From contig CM056550.1 of assembly GCA_029721515.1 (NCBI GenBank), positions 21,217,619 through 21,281,618 of the forward strand: a stretch of 64,000 nt of DNA, given 5' to 3'. Each line of letters begins with the position of its first letter. Positions within the stretch are counted from its first letter, which is position 1. The notes beneath the pieces are model-generated. The model was not told where the DNA came from and did not search any database. It saw only the letters and a program-made list of their open reading frames with translations. The DNA comes from Synanceia verrucosa (taxonomy: Eukaryota > Chordata > Actinopteri > Perciformes > Synanceiidae). This document shows positions 37,006-49,716 of the stretch, piece by piece. The position numbers and the translations under genes were made by a program.

Positions 37006-40000
37006 ATGGCTTTGATGTTGGTCAAGTTCGACCTGAAGAAGCGGGTGAAGCTCGCCCAGACGGTTTGGTTAATGTACTGGTTCGCCGTCATGGCTGGCGT
37101 CTTGGTCTTCGCCATGGGCTTGTTCTTTAAGATCGAACTGCGGAAGCGCTCTGAACTCATGGACAACAACGAGAGCCACTTCCTGCCCAACCTGCTCATA
37201 CTCATGGGTCTAACAGCATGCGGCATCAACGCCATGGGAGGCAAGATCTGCTACGACTCGTTGGACCCGACCAAGTTTACGAAGTGGAAGCCCATGCTGA
37301 AGGGCTTTCTGATGGTGTGCGTGGGCTTCAACGCCCTGCTGCTGGTGACGGCCGTGCTGTGTTTCCTGATGAGGATCCCCCTGCAGTTCACCCTGGCCGA
37401 GGGCCTGAAGAACGGCATGAAGTACTACAAGGATACGGATACGCCGGGGCGCTGCTACATGAAGAGGACCCTGGACCTGATGCAGATGGAGTTTCGCTGC
37501 TGCGGAAACAACAACTTCAGAGATTGGTTTGAGATTCAGTGGGTCAGCAACCGCTACCTGGACTTCAGCTCCAAGGAAGTCAAAGAGTAAGTGGCAAGGA
37601 TTCAAAAGAAAGTTAGAGGGTGATGGGATGGTGAAATGGCTTGGAGAGCAAATCAAGATGGAGCCCAGTCAGGTGGGGTCCTTTGGGAGTTGTCCCTACA
37701 AACTTAAAGTTCGGTATAAGTGGATTTGAAGGTCACGGTAGGGTAGAGCGAGTGCATTATTAACTTTCGTCCACTGAGGATTACTGTCACTGACAGCAGC
37801 GAGGACGTGGCATCGGCGAGGGCGGAAGAGGTTACTAGGCAGTTTTATGGATGAGGAGGTGATTAGCTGCAAAAAAAGATACACAAGGTCAAGAAGGCAC
37901 AAGTGGGATTAAAAATACATTGTTCCAGTGAAATGTGGCCTCTTTGGGACAATTTGTTGCAAACTCGTCTGCTAAAATATTACGTTCCCATACAATAGAT
38001 CTGCATTTTAAGGGAAAAAGTTTGTTTGACGTATCTCGAAATAATTGTTTCACATGAGAAGTAAAATAAGGTCACAGACAGGTCAAACTTTCCCAGGACT
38101 TAAAATAATTTATTCAAAAGACCACTAAATAGAAATTTACTTATTTTAATTCACACATATAGTTTAAATAAAGTCACAAATGTGGTCATTTTAACCAAAC
38201 AATATCATTTTTTTATTTTTTTTTTTTCAATTTACGTCATTAACTAAAGTGTTCAAACCGGTTTAAAACTGTGACCGTAATCCAGGAAACCTGTTCATAG
38301 CCAAACAGATTTTTTTTTTGGCACAAAGTACCAGTTGTGAGGATAATATGTGGAGAGGACAGTTTTGAGCGTTGGCACATCGTTGGTGTTTAATCTCAAG
38401 GATTAATTCGTCCATGTCCTACAAAACTCAGTGTCCTGTCCACCAGCAGGGGACCTGGCAACAGTCTGCTGCACAATAAAACAATTTGTACCTGGGATGT
38501 TAACATCAGTAAAACACTGTTTTATACTGAAAATTACAATAATACTGGGCAACAATGTGGGGAGATGATTGGTGAGAGATTGTGATGTCATTACGTGACA
38601 GTAACCATGGAAAATGACCTTTATTAATGGCACATTTAAAGTTTCAAAGAGGCTTTCTTTTTAAAAATTTACGCATCACAACAGTCATCTTCCTGACTCG
38701 TAATCCTATGATAAGTATCCAGAATTTATCCTATTTAGTGTTGTATGTCCTGTGTTGTTATTTGGGACATTATTACAGGATATTTGTTGTTGACTTTTCT
38801 GAAAATCACTGATCTATATCTGACCTCCTCAGCTCTTAATGATCCAATCCTGCCTGTCTTTCCATTGACCTACTACCATCAATCACAGTTGACCAGATTT
38901 GGGTCAAGTCTGTGTGACACAAAGGCGTGTGAAACATAGATGATCTGCATTAATCAGTGATGTTTTGGCTGATTTATGGTTAGGCCAGTGGCGTAACCAG
39001 GCTTATTTTAGGGGGGCATCAGCCCCCCTAAAATATTCTTGAGCACCCCCTAAATAATAACTTTTTTAACAAAAAGTGCCAAAAATTCAATATAAAGTGG
39101 CCAGAATATGAGTTTAAATAAATAATCTTGTATTATTCATAAATCACTTGAATGCGTTCACCCCCTCGTGGCCCGATTGTTGAAAAACATCACCATTATT
39201 AACACTTTGCCTCATCCTTTCAGCCGCATCGGGAGCAACGTGGACGGCCAGTATCTGATGGACGGAGTCCCGTTCAGCTGCTGCAACCCCAGCTCCCCCA
39301 GACCCTGCATCCAGCTGCAGATGACCAACAACTCCGCCCACTACAGCTACGACCACTACACGGAGGAGCTCAACGTGTGGAAGCACGGCTGCCGCGACGC
39401 CATGCTGTCCTACTACGGTGGCATGATGAACACCATTGGAGCCCTGGTGGTTCTGGTCACTGTGCTGGAGGTCAGAGAGAAACAAATATTCACACAAATA
39501 TGCTGAGACACAATTTAACGGAGGTGGAGCAGTTACCAGATGTGTTTTTGACAAACAACCCAGTGAGTCTTTTCTCTTGTGGCATCTTCTCCATCTCATT
39601 GTGGTGTGCCAAGAAAACCATAATGGGCTCATCACTGGGAAAAAAACAGCCACTGGCAAGATGAAGAACTGAAGCCGTAGTGTCAACAATGAGCCCATTT
39701 TATACTCAAAAGAAACTCAGAAAGGTACTTTGTACTTTTAGATTTTAGACACTTAGACTGATTGGCTAGTTTGACAAAATCATGTCTGGCCAGCTGCACC
39801 CAATTCGTCTGATATCATCAATAAATGAGCATTATCAGCCGTTACATGTGGGTCAGTAGGGGCCTGCTGCACCTATCATGTTGTAAATGTTAAAGGGAAA
39901 CTTAAAAACAAACACAAACAAAATATTTAGATTTAGGCAAAGCAAAAAAAAATCTTAGGTTTAGTTTAGGTTCTGGTTTAAATTAACAAAGTTTGAAAAG

Positions 40001-41667
40001 TAAAAGTGAGACTCAAGGTTGTGACCACAAACACATCTCATTTCACACAAGACGCACATGATTACCCATGTGAATTAATGATAACACCCACAAAAAACAG
40101 TGAAAGTTTGCTGTTCAAATAACGTTCATGTAATGACATCATAACAGCCTGATTAACATTCCCACCTCAGATAAGAATCATTTTCCTGTTTTTTTTTTCT
40201 AATGTGCTTGTCACCTTAAAATCCGACTGGACACGTCACTGAAAAAAACCCAAAGTTTTCAGTGTATGTCCTGCAGTACTCAAGTTTCCTCATTCTTGTT
40301 TACTTCACACATCGGACCACCAAATTATTTGTGAGGAAAACCATCTCTGGCGTCAAACGGGAAGAAGTGAGGTGAAGAGTTTGTGTGTAAACATGCAGAG
40401 CCTTCTTTCTATATTCTCTTCTTCTACAGTTACCCTGCATCACCTTTGGCACGTACCCTACATATGTGCAGCTTACCTGCTACTTTCTAATAATCCTATA
40501 GCAGCTAAATGGCATCTTGCCTCTCGTCAACTTTCCCCTGAGCCTCCTCTGCCAACATTTGCTGTTGTTGTTGTTGTTGTTGTTGACACAGAGCAGTGAC
40601 AAATGTGCAGATACTCAGTGATAACAGAAATGGTTGGAGTGTGGATAATTTAAATTACACCTCTGTATCAGACATCCAGTTGACTAAAAACTGAGATTTA
40701 GGTCGACACTCTGGAAGCTGATCAGACTTCCTGGAGGAGGAATGTCAGATTTAAGAGTAGTTATGCAAGTGTCTCCACGCTGACACAGATCGTGGGCTCA
40801 GAGATGGAGCAATGGGTTAATCTATGGGAGGTGGAGAGGACAGACCCACTTCCTGGATCTCTCAATCTGACTCAAAGTCATCTGGTTTAAATTACTTCTT
40901 AACATTTGCAATGATGGAGGCGACCTCTAGACTTTAAGAATCAAATCAAATATAGTCATGTTTTACACATTCTACCTCTTCTCTTTTTATTTTCTTTGTC
41001 CTCTTGTTTCCTCGTGCCACCTTGTTATTATCACATGAAACTGTAAGAAAAAAACAGAAGAAATAATATTTAATATATTAAAAGTTTGGTCAAAATAGGA
41101 CTGCAACTACGTATATCAAATATGTGCTGACTATGAACATCATCAGCAGATTAATTGTTTGATGCACCTTTGTTTTGTCTGACCGACAGTCCAAACATAT
41201 TTAGTTTACTATAATGTAAAACTAAATGAAAAGCTGCTGGAAAACAGGACATGTCTGGCATTTTTGCATGAAAGGTGACTCAAACAACTGATTATTTACT
41301 GTCAAAAAAATAGTGATATGTATTTTTCTGCAGACCGATGAATCAACCAATCAATGAATTTCTCAGTTCCAACATAAGCTGGTCATAATCTGGACTTCAG
41401 TCTTCGGTGAGCGTTGTCCAAAGTTGATCTTGTGAGTCCATGTTTATGTGATATCTGCAGGTTGCCGTGACCGTCGGCCTGCAGTACATCAACAGCTCCT
41501 TGTCCACCCTGGCCAACCCAGAGGACCCGGAGAGCGAGAGTGAGGGCTGGATCCTGGAGAAGACGGTGAAGGAGACGTTCACCGACATCATGGACAAAAT
41601 GAAGGCCATGGGCAAAGGCGCCAAGGTGGAGGAGGGGGGTGAGGCGGGGGTCGCCACGGTGAGCTGA
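37006..41667 (+). CDS. prph2: Peripherin-2 (photoreceptor disc-rim tetraspanin)
   Basis: PRPH2 forms oligomers with ROM1 that shape and hold the rims of rod and cone outer-segment discs. Three exons join in phase: 37006-37586, 39224-39470 and 41461-41667 (1035 nt, 344 aa; human 346), the same exon structure as human. Four hydrophobic segments are visible: about 18-42, 60-82, 100-125 and, across the exon 2/3 junction, 262-285. The large luminal loop has the tetraspanin cysteine set (FRCCGNNNFRDWF, VPFSCCNPSSPRPC, WKHGCRDA) and the N-glycosylation site in MTNNSAHYSYDH. The conserved SNRYLDFSSKEVKDRI spans the exon 1/2 join. The C-terminal tail keeps SESEGWILEKTVKETF and the basic MGKGAK before an acidic/Gly end. 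Fish have paralogues; which one this is was not resolved. The in-frame stop after the donor at 37587 confirms the intron. Confidence 0.98.
38985..39060. repeat. GTGGCGTAACCAGG repeat remnant with G6/C6 hairpin
   Basis: CAGTGGCGTAACCAGGCTTA is a common dispersed-repeat end in fish. It is followed by a perfect 12-bp inverted repeat (39005-39016 and 39023-39034, ATTTTAGGGGGG and complement) around a 6-nt loop. It lies in prph2 intron 1, 190 bases before exon 2. Confidence 0.65.
40563..40584 (+). repeat. (GTT)n microsatellite
   Basis: About seven perfect GTT units in prph2 intron 2. Confidence 0.95.
41096..41370. repeat. GGGCTGCAACTAAC-family MITE copy (diverged)
   Basis: ATAGGACTGCAACTACGTAT, ATTAATTGTTTGATGCACC and TTGTTTTGTCTGACCGACAG, ending near AATCAACCAATCAATG. 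It lies in prph2 intron 2, ending about 90 bases before exon 3. Confidence 0.65.
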
Positions 41668-42720
41668 GCTGACCGCCCCTGCAAAAACTGACATCACTCC
41701 CACATGAAGAGGAGAGGAAGTGTGAGAATACTACATTTTTCTACCAACATTTATGATGTAGACGCCACCACACACCGACACATTCAGCTGTGGACTCCTT
41801 CCAGATGGACTCCTCACATAAATAATGATAATATTCACACATAGAGGGAGACATAATGTTTAGGATGTTATGGTCATTCAGCTTTTTCCCCCCAACCAAA
41901 GAAATCCAATCCAAATTTGTTTCACTAAAGCATACTTTAAAAGAGACTTTCTGCTTTTTGGGTCTTTTCATACCATAAATCCAGTATAAATGTCAGACAC
42001 TTTGCTATCACGAGTAAATATGTGTTTTATTTTTACATGTATTGTTTTTGGTTAGTTTTGGCAGGGATGGTGGTTGCTATGCAACCCCCCCTCTCATGGG
42101 AGCCAGAGGTGTGTATGGAAGATATTTAAACAGAGGCAAAAAAAACATTTTATTTTTGTTTACCTGTCAATAGCTACTGCACTTAGACAAAGCAAATAAA
42201 TTAACCCCTCACACACTGTTTTTTTATACTCCAGTCCATCTTTGTCCCCAATGAAGATTGGATAAACTCCTGAGATGGAGTAAAATTACAATTTGAGTGT
42301 ATCGGCATGAGTTATGCATGAATGTAGTGGATCATGGTCGAGGAGTGAGTCATGGAAACTGGGATGTGAGTCCTGTCGAGAGGCAGGACCAGCTCCAAAC
42401 CTGTGGAGGACGACTGAAATTGGCAGCTAAATCTTGGCTCCTGACCCCTGTACTGTAATCTCAGCTCCTCTGTGGTGTTTCCCTTGTGCATCCAGTATAT
42501 CTATCTTGACACACATGCATGTACATAGTGTAGAAACATGACAACATTTATCTTTTTTTTTTAATATATATAATAATAATGTAATTAAGCTAAATATTTT
42601 ATTTCAATCCATGTAAAGTTTTTGTTTTCCATTTTTTGAGGACTTTGTGTGTCTGTGTAGAAGAACAGATTAAGCTGATTGTATAAAGAAATAAAGGATC
42701 TTAGAGATGTGAGTGGACAG
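41668..42720 (+). other. prph2: prph2 3'UTR
   Basis: Non-coding sequence after the prph2 stop to a canonical AATAAA at 42690-42695. No conserved open frame is seen. Confidence 0.65.
42690..42695 (+). terminator. Polyadenylation signal AATAAA (prph2)
   Basis: AAATAAAGGATC about 1 kb after the stop. It is the first well-placed canonical hexamer with GT-rich sequence shortly after it. Confidence 0.6.
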
Positions 42721-44639
42721 AGAGTACGGACGTCGTCTCGACCTTGAGATCAAGAGGCGATGCATGCTGTGAGTGCCGCAGGGTTCCTGATTAAGGCAAC
42801 AGGATAAGGGCAATTATGGCATTACTGCTTTCACATGGACATCGGATGACTCTTCACATGTCCAATGTAAGGGGATGGAGGTGGGGTTGTATACACCAGA
42901 TGCATTCATCAACAAAATACTGCATACATACGTTTTTTGTCTCATGATTTCATGCACAACCGGATGTTTTTGTGCCTTAAATCAGCTCCAAAATGAGCTT
43001 TGGCTTCAAAGGATGCAGGTGACAAATCATTTGATCCCCTCAGCCCATTTACTGATAAATAACAACCAGTATGATGCTATTCTCTGGAAACACAGCAAAT
43101 AAAAAAATAAACTGGTGTATTTCACACCATGAGTGTGGCCTAGTCAGAGCAGATGGGGAGGTGGAGACTGTGAAGAGTCAGCAGGAGCAGTAAAGAGGCC
43201 AACTGAGCGGTATTTTTGTTGGACCCAAAGCACATAACCAGCGCTGAGTAGATAAGAAGCCTAATCGGCTTTCAGATTAGCATGATCCCCTCAGCCAGGT
43301 GAGCAGGTGATGTCCTGCTGCAGGACTCATGTCACGGAGACGTAGAAAAGACAAACAGGAAAAAGTCATGATCTGAGTGGAAGGAAATATTACAAGAAGT
43401 AGTCAGATCCATCACTTCAGTAAAGTGAAAGTAAAATGTAGGAGCTATTTTTGACTCTTAAAAATATAATCTCAGAGGAAAATGTGTTGTTAACCACGTT
43501 GCCAAATCTGAACAACAAAAAAAACAAACAAATATAATAATTTGGCTTCCAAAATAGTGAAAAATGTAACATAAATATACAAAGAAAAATATATCCCAAA
43601 CATATCAAATATGTTTTTATCAGTGATGGAGAATCTATTTGCTTCATTTACACCTCTGGCTCAAAATGAATGAGTGTATCTCTGCAACTACTAAAGGTTT
43701 TAATAATTATCGTAATAAAGGGAACACTTCTGATATTTATGCTTAGGTGTATGCATCAGTATATACATGTTACTGGGTATATAAATTTCTAGGTTTATTT
43801 TTCAACCAGGAAAACTGTACATAGTGATGCAGTTGCAGCCTAAACATCCAGACCACAACAGCTAATAAGTACAAGTGAAGGTAATAAAGTGAAGCAGAGC
43901 AAAGTTTTAGGTTTTAGTCAAGATATTGAGGCCAAATCTCCAGAACTGGTCATTTGTTCCATTTGAAATGCTCCCAGATAGCTGTTAAACTCATTTAATT
44001 TAACTCACATGTCACCACAGGTATGAATTCTCTGTACTGAAGGTCCGTTTATTTTTTTTTGTCACAGTACCACCAGTCATCCACCAGACGGAGACAGAGT
44101 TTTCACTTGACATGATCCAGGTGGATTAACCATTGATTTGCCCCTGACACAACATTTGATCATAAAAAAGACAAAGATATAATTTATAATCACGGTTGTT
44201 TACAGTGAGGTTTATTTTTTTCCTCTTCGGCTGCTGGTTTCATGATGTCCTCACTAATGCTGCTGTGCCGTTTGCTAGTTTCATTTTGGTAAAAATGGTA
44301 AAAATCAGGAGGATCTTTATTGTCATTATACTGCTGCAGACAACAATTCAACCAGACTGTGATGTCACTCCCTGAGATTTAAATAAAAACTAAACAATAT
44401 AAAGAAAATATACCCAGTATACCAGTAGGAAAGTGTGAAATAAGTACAGCACATTTAAGCAAAGCTCCTTCCCATTATGTTGTTTCTTCGGGATCAGTAT
44501 GTTGCTAAATATTTAACTCAGTAAAGGGGACACTAATTATGTAGGAGATCCCATTTCAGAAAAATCTATATTATATATAAATGCGTGATAATCATAATCA
44601 TCACTATAATGTCGTAGCTCGTGGGGCTGATTATATTTA

Positions 44640-44740
44640 GAGCTCACAATAAAATAAGAAGTGGTATTAAGAGTATTTCCCTTGGAAATGTAGTGGAGTA
44701 GCAGAAAGTACAATAATAAGTAGCTCAGTTTTATGTCAAA
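44640..44740. repeat. Dispersed repeat fragment (TAGTGGAGTAGCAGAAAGTA type)
   Basis: CCCTTGGAAATGTAGTGGAG followed by TAGCAGAAAGTACAATA matches a family I recognise from percomorph genomes, built around AGTAAAAGTAC and CTTCTACTCCACTACATTT. Related pieces lie at 43388-43450, 47010-47200 and 47540-47620. Confidence 0.55.
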
Positions 44741-45677
44741 AACAGCCTCTCCAACCTTTACATTGTACATTTGTAGAGGAAACTCCCTTTAAAAAACAAC
44801 CCATCCAATGCTCTCACTCTGAAAAGACTGCAGCTTCTCCCACAGAGCCAACATCTGTTAACTATCCTGTAGGGAAACAAACAAGCTGCAGGCTTCATCC
44901 TGAGTTTCTTCTGGACTCTGCTGCTCTCTGTTGGTGATCACTGATCATACATGTCGTTTCCAGCTGATTCACCAACATCCACACTTCTTGTTCAGCGCTT
45001 GGGGCCAACTTACTTTTATGCTAAACTTCTCTTTATTTGGAGTCTGAATGTCCTCCAAAGTCTCTCTTTGTCATTGACAAATGTGCTGGCATGCATCAAC
45101 TCTCTGAAAGGTTTCAGTGCCATTAAAAGTCCACATGAGGGGGTCTTTTCATCAGTGATAATGTAACAGGAGTGGCCTCCCCACTGTTGCAAAATCTTGA
45201 AGCTAAAGAGAATTTATTACTTTAGTTTGATGCCGATCAACAAATAAACACATATGAGGCAACTGCAACCAATTCCCTTAATTATCACTTTAAAATGACC
45301 CATTTTACTGACTCTGATGAAGAGAGTATGTCACGTTCTGCAGCTGAATAATCCACAAAATGGATTCAGGCTGGAAATATGTGTGATTTTCATCACTGGC
45401 TGATGTGTTGATTGCTTTTGTGGCTTATCAGTTCATTCAGCATAAAAAAAATGCCAGAAAAGAGTGAAAAAAATGACCACCACATCTTTTCAGATGTCTT
45501 CAGCTTTGTGCAATCATTGTACTAAAACCCAAAGATATTTAATTTATGACAAAATGTGTGCAATTCATTGGTGGTGAATTCACTGATTCTGGATATTTGT
45601 TTTTATTAATACTAATACTGTAGCAAGCAACTGTTTTCATTTTTTATCAGTCTGATGATGAAAATAGTGTAAAATAA

Positions 45678-46075
45678 CCACAGCTGCAGCGAGTAATTAT
45701 TTTTACCTTATCATTTATCAATTAATAAAATAAAAATAAAAATAAAATAATGTCTGACCAGTATTCTCAAACCCTAAAATTTTAATTTTAAACCTATATT
45801 CAAAAAGAACATCTTGCTTTTAAAGTGCCTTAAATAATTGATTATCAAAATTGCTGTTGTCTCATTTCCAGTTGTTACAGCACAAAAAATACCTTTAAAA
45901 GTTAACACAGTTAAGTTAAAGTTTATAATCATTTCAGACAATAGCAATAAATGTTGTTGCTGGAACCAAACAGTTTGACAGTTTGTTGCATGCCAAATGA
46001 TTTGTCACATTCAATTAATCAAAATAGTTGCAGATTAATTTTAAGTAGATATACTAATAAGATCACTGCACCTCT
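45678..46075. repeat. GGGCTGCAACTAAC-family MITE copy (long, diverged)
   Basis: AGCTGCAGCGAGTAATTATT, then AATGTCTGACCAGTATTCTC-like and AATAATTGATTATCAAAATTG blocks, closing with CAAAATAGTTGCAGATTAAT. It lies in the prph2-qki interval. Confidence 0.6.
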
Positions 46076-46646
46076 AAAAATGAACATCATATTAAACTAA
46101 CAATCACCGATAAGCAGCAAATCTTCCCATTTAAGAAGCTAAAATCAGTGAATATTTACATTTTTATGTTTGATAAATGATTTAAATGATTAATCAAAAC
46201 TGTAAAAATGTATATTTAAGTATCTCAACCAATGAATTAGACGAGCAAAGCGATTTACAGATACACGAATAGTCGATCACATTGGTGAATATGATCTATT
46301 GATTATACACATAAAGGGGCGGCAGTGATACACACTGTGAGACATGGAGCATGTGATTTAAAGTGAGGTGCTCTGATGTTGACCTTGTGGTTTCACCCAA
46401 AGGTCAGGGATGGTACGACCGATCACATCTCACTCCACACTTCACTATGGGCTGAATAAATATGGCAGACAGAAAGAAAAGCAGAGGCAGGGAGAGAGAG
46501 GCCCGTGACTGGTAGATGTGTGGCCTGCTCAGAGGGGCATTGTTGGAGCTATGAGAGGACAATGCACTGCCCCCGCCCTGAATACTCGCCATACCAGCTG
46601 ACCAGCCATTACCAACACTGCTGCTGCTGCCCTGTTACAATCCCTG

Positions 46647-46648
<2 letters not shown>

Positions 46649-46683
<35 letters not shown>
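46649..46683 (+). repeat. (CA)n microsatellite
   Basis: About 17 perfect CA units in the prph2-qki interval. Confidence 0.97.
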
Positions 46684-46684
<1 letters not shown>

Positions 46685-47212
46685 GCACCCCACCCAGCCT
46701 GATCATAAGTTTAGTCTTAAAAGGCAAAAACACACTTCAGTGTCTAACAGAGGAGAGGAACCAGGTGGGAGGCCAAAAGGCTTAAAGTCAAAGCATGCAT
46801 GGTGTGTGTGTGCAAATGTGTGTGATTTACAGCACGTTAAGTTTAGCCACTAGCACCTATCTGTTCCTTCAGCAATAACGTTCCCAGCCACCCAGAGAGC
46901 GAACCACGGTGCACACATCACACCTTCTTATTATTTCAGGATCCCTGACAAAAGTCCTGAAAGCAGAGCCGGAGGAGGTTGTTTCCCATCGTGTGAATGG
47001 CAGCGGTGGAATAAGTATTAAGACCGTTTATTCAAGTAAAAGTAGTGATACCACAGTAAAAAATATACTTTATCATGTATAAAAGTGCTGCGTTTTCAAT
47101 CCAAAGTGCAAAAGAGTATCAGCAAACTGTACTTAGTGTCAAAAATAGTTAGATAATATGGTAACATGCTAAAAAATATACAGTATATAATAAAATCTAA
47201 AAAATAAAGATT

Positions 47213-47340
47213 AAACTAGTGGTTCCTGACCTTTAAGGCCTGTGACCCCTTGAGGTCAAATCACCCAATATTTCAGAATAAAAGTAGTGCTCAGGACTTC
47301 GTTTAGCCATATCATGACCCCTCAGATTCACAGTACAATC
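47213..47340. repeat. CTAGTGGTTCCTGACCTTTA-type repeat
   Basis: Begins ACTAGTGGTTCCTGACC, continues CCTGTGACCCCTTGAGGTCA and later CATGACCCCTCAGATT. This is the well-known hAT-like short element end found throughout fish genomes. There is no coding capacity. Confidence 0.55.
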
Positions 47341-48399
47341 TAACATTTTAATATATTAACATATATCAGAGCTATTTTTCAACAATACCAGTGTTATTTT
47401 ACTTTTAACTACTACTAGACAAGTGAACAATGTTTGAATATCTAAATATGCAACATAAAAGCGAATATACATAAATTAAGAAAAACTGCTGTAATAAAGA
47501 TAAGTACTGCACATATTGAGAAGTGATACTTTAGTATAAATTGCAGATAATACTTCCAGGATTTCAGGATTTGGATGCAGAACTTGTATTAATGTAGTAC
47601 TTTTAATTATAAGTACGAGTGCACAGAAACAACATGTCTTTTCTCATGGACCAAGGTGCCAAATGATAACAGTTAACACCAAAAAACAGACCCAGCAGAA
47701 TGACAACAGAACAGAAAAAATAAACAAGGCATCTCAACAGGACTGTAAGGCAATTTGACAGATAGTAGACAACTAAAATAAACTAAACTGAGCTACTGAG
47801 GGACCTATAATTAAAATGTCCACAGGGCAGAAGAACAAGAACTATAAGTACAAAGAACTGTGGATAAGCAGTATGATTGTGGATGCTGTAAAATTAAGAA
47901 AATAAACAATTTGACTGAATATATACTATAAAATATACTCATGCAATATTAATACTCGTGCTTATATTCAATAATAATTATGTTGACAGAGCTGCAACTC
48001 TCTCATAATATAGATAATGTCATGTGCAGTATTCATATATATAGGCTATAGTATGTACTTTTTATCAACTCATGTGTAATTTAATTTCTTTTCATTTGTC
48101 CACTTAATTTATTCACTTATGTTGTATATATGATTTTTTTCCACTTGGTTTTTAAAGTCCCTTCGTGTAATGTTTCACTATCCACTTTGCTGCTGTAACG
48201 ATGCTGTCTTATCATTTTATTGTAAAATATATGATATTTTCCTGGATACTCAAGTAGAAGTACGTCAGGACTGCAGCTCAGCACAGTTGTGGAGGACAGG
48301 TGATGGACAGTGACAGGTGGGCATACCTGTGAGCTCTTATATTGTTGTGGGGCGTGTTGCGCGTTTTAGAGTAGGGCGCGGGCACAAACATCTCCCCTC

Positions 48400-48900
48400 C
48401 CCTCCTGTGACAGCGGTGACGCGCGGCGCGCCCCTGACAGAACCACTCGTGCCGCCGCTGTACTGTAATCATATGACAGGGAGCCGAGCCCCGCCGTAGA
48501 ATACCGACACACCGGGCGGACAGAGCGGAGCAGCCGGGGCGGAGGACACCAGTTGATGGGGGGTTGTTTTTCTGCGTTAACCGACAGAGAAGCGCGTGGA
48601 GTCCGTTAAAAACAAATAAAAGTGTTAAAAGGAGGCGCAGAAAAAGGAAGTTTTTCAAACTCCGGACAAGTGGGGGGAACCGAACGGGCGAGACGTTAAC
48701 AGGAGGACGGTCGACTTAACCGGTGCTGAGGTTTGAATTTGAACCGCTAGCTAACGAACAGAGGCGGGCAGCGGGTCGAGGACGGTGGGGCTCCTCGCAT
48801 CGGTTAACGGGGCGTGTGTGTTTTTTGTGAATCCCCCTCCACCCTCCACACACTAAAGTTTCTCAACCAGCTCGGTCGCTTTACTGTAGAAGCAGGAGCC
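48400..48900 (+). promoter_or_regulatory. qki: qki promoter and 5'UTR
   Basis: A GC- and CpG-rich block (GACGCGCGGCGCGCCCC near 48418, several CCGCCG/GGCGG runs) stands out from the AT-rich DNA to its left and leads to the qki start at 48901. This is probably a CpG-island promoter. The exact start site is not visible. Confidence 0.6.
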
Positions 48901-49684
48901 ATGGTCGGGGAGACGGAGGTGAAGGAGAGACCCAAGTCCAACCCGGACTACCTGATGCAGCTGATGAACGACCGGAAGGTGATGAGCTCCCTGCCCAACT
49001 TCAGCGGCATCTTCACGCATCTGGAGCGTCTGCTGGATGAAGGTAACTCGGCTCCTGTTGGAGGGTTTTGACCCTATCGTGACTGCATGTCACACCACAG
49101 AGTTAGTACTCATCATAAAACTGTAGAGCTGCAACATGCATCTGATAGGGATCAACAATTTTGCCATAATACTTTAATATTTTCCCCAAAACTACATCAT
49201 GTGAAAAGGTGAGGCTTAGTTTTATACATATCAGGTGCCAACAAGCACAAATAGCAAAGGGAAATTAAAATGCAGGAGGTCAAAGATCAGTTTCCCAGCC
49301 TCTTAAATGTGAATATTTTCTTGTTTCTTTACTCTGTGTCAGTAAACTGGATATATTTGAGCTGTGACACTTTTTTCTGCCATTTCATACGCAGCAAACG
49401 ACAAATGGATGAATCAAGAGTGAAAATAAGTAAAATCGTTTTGCAGCCCTTAAATTAACCGACTCTTGAAAAATTGAACAGTCACCAACTGCTTGAATTC
49501 CTCTCTGGCTCCCAGGAAACAAAATGTCATCATATCCAACAGTGATGAAAGATGCCAGTGATAATTTGTGTTTATCTGCTGAATTCCTTCATAGAGCTGT
49601 GGTTGCATGTTCACAATAAGTGTGAATAAGATGTGTATTTGAACTCAAGTTGTTTTTCTTTTATTCATTGAGAGCAGCGAATGA

Positions 49685-49716
<32 letters not shown>

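Larger units (their letters stand above)
42721..48480. other. Gene-poor, repeat-rich interval between prph2 and qki
   Basis: No coding gene is visible. The interval holds several AAGTAAAAGTA-type fragments (43388-43450, 44640-44740, 47010-47200, 47540-47620), a GCTGCAGCGAGTAAT repeat (45678-46075), a CTAGTGGTTCCTGACC repeat (47213-47340) and an AC microsatellite (46649-46683). The 3' end runs into the GC-rich qki promoter. Confidence 0.6.

Noticed and set aside
37210..37656. 148-aa minus-strand frame opposite prph2 exon 1
   Set aside because: Antisense shadow of a GC-rich, conserved exon.
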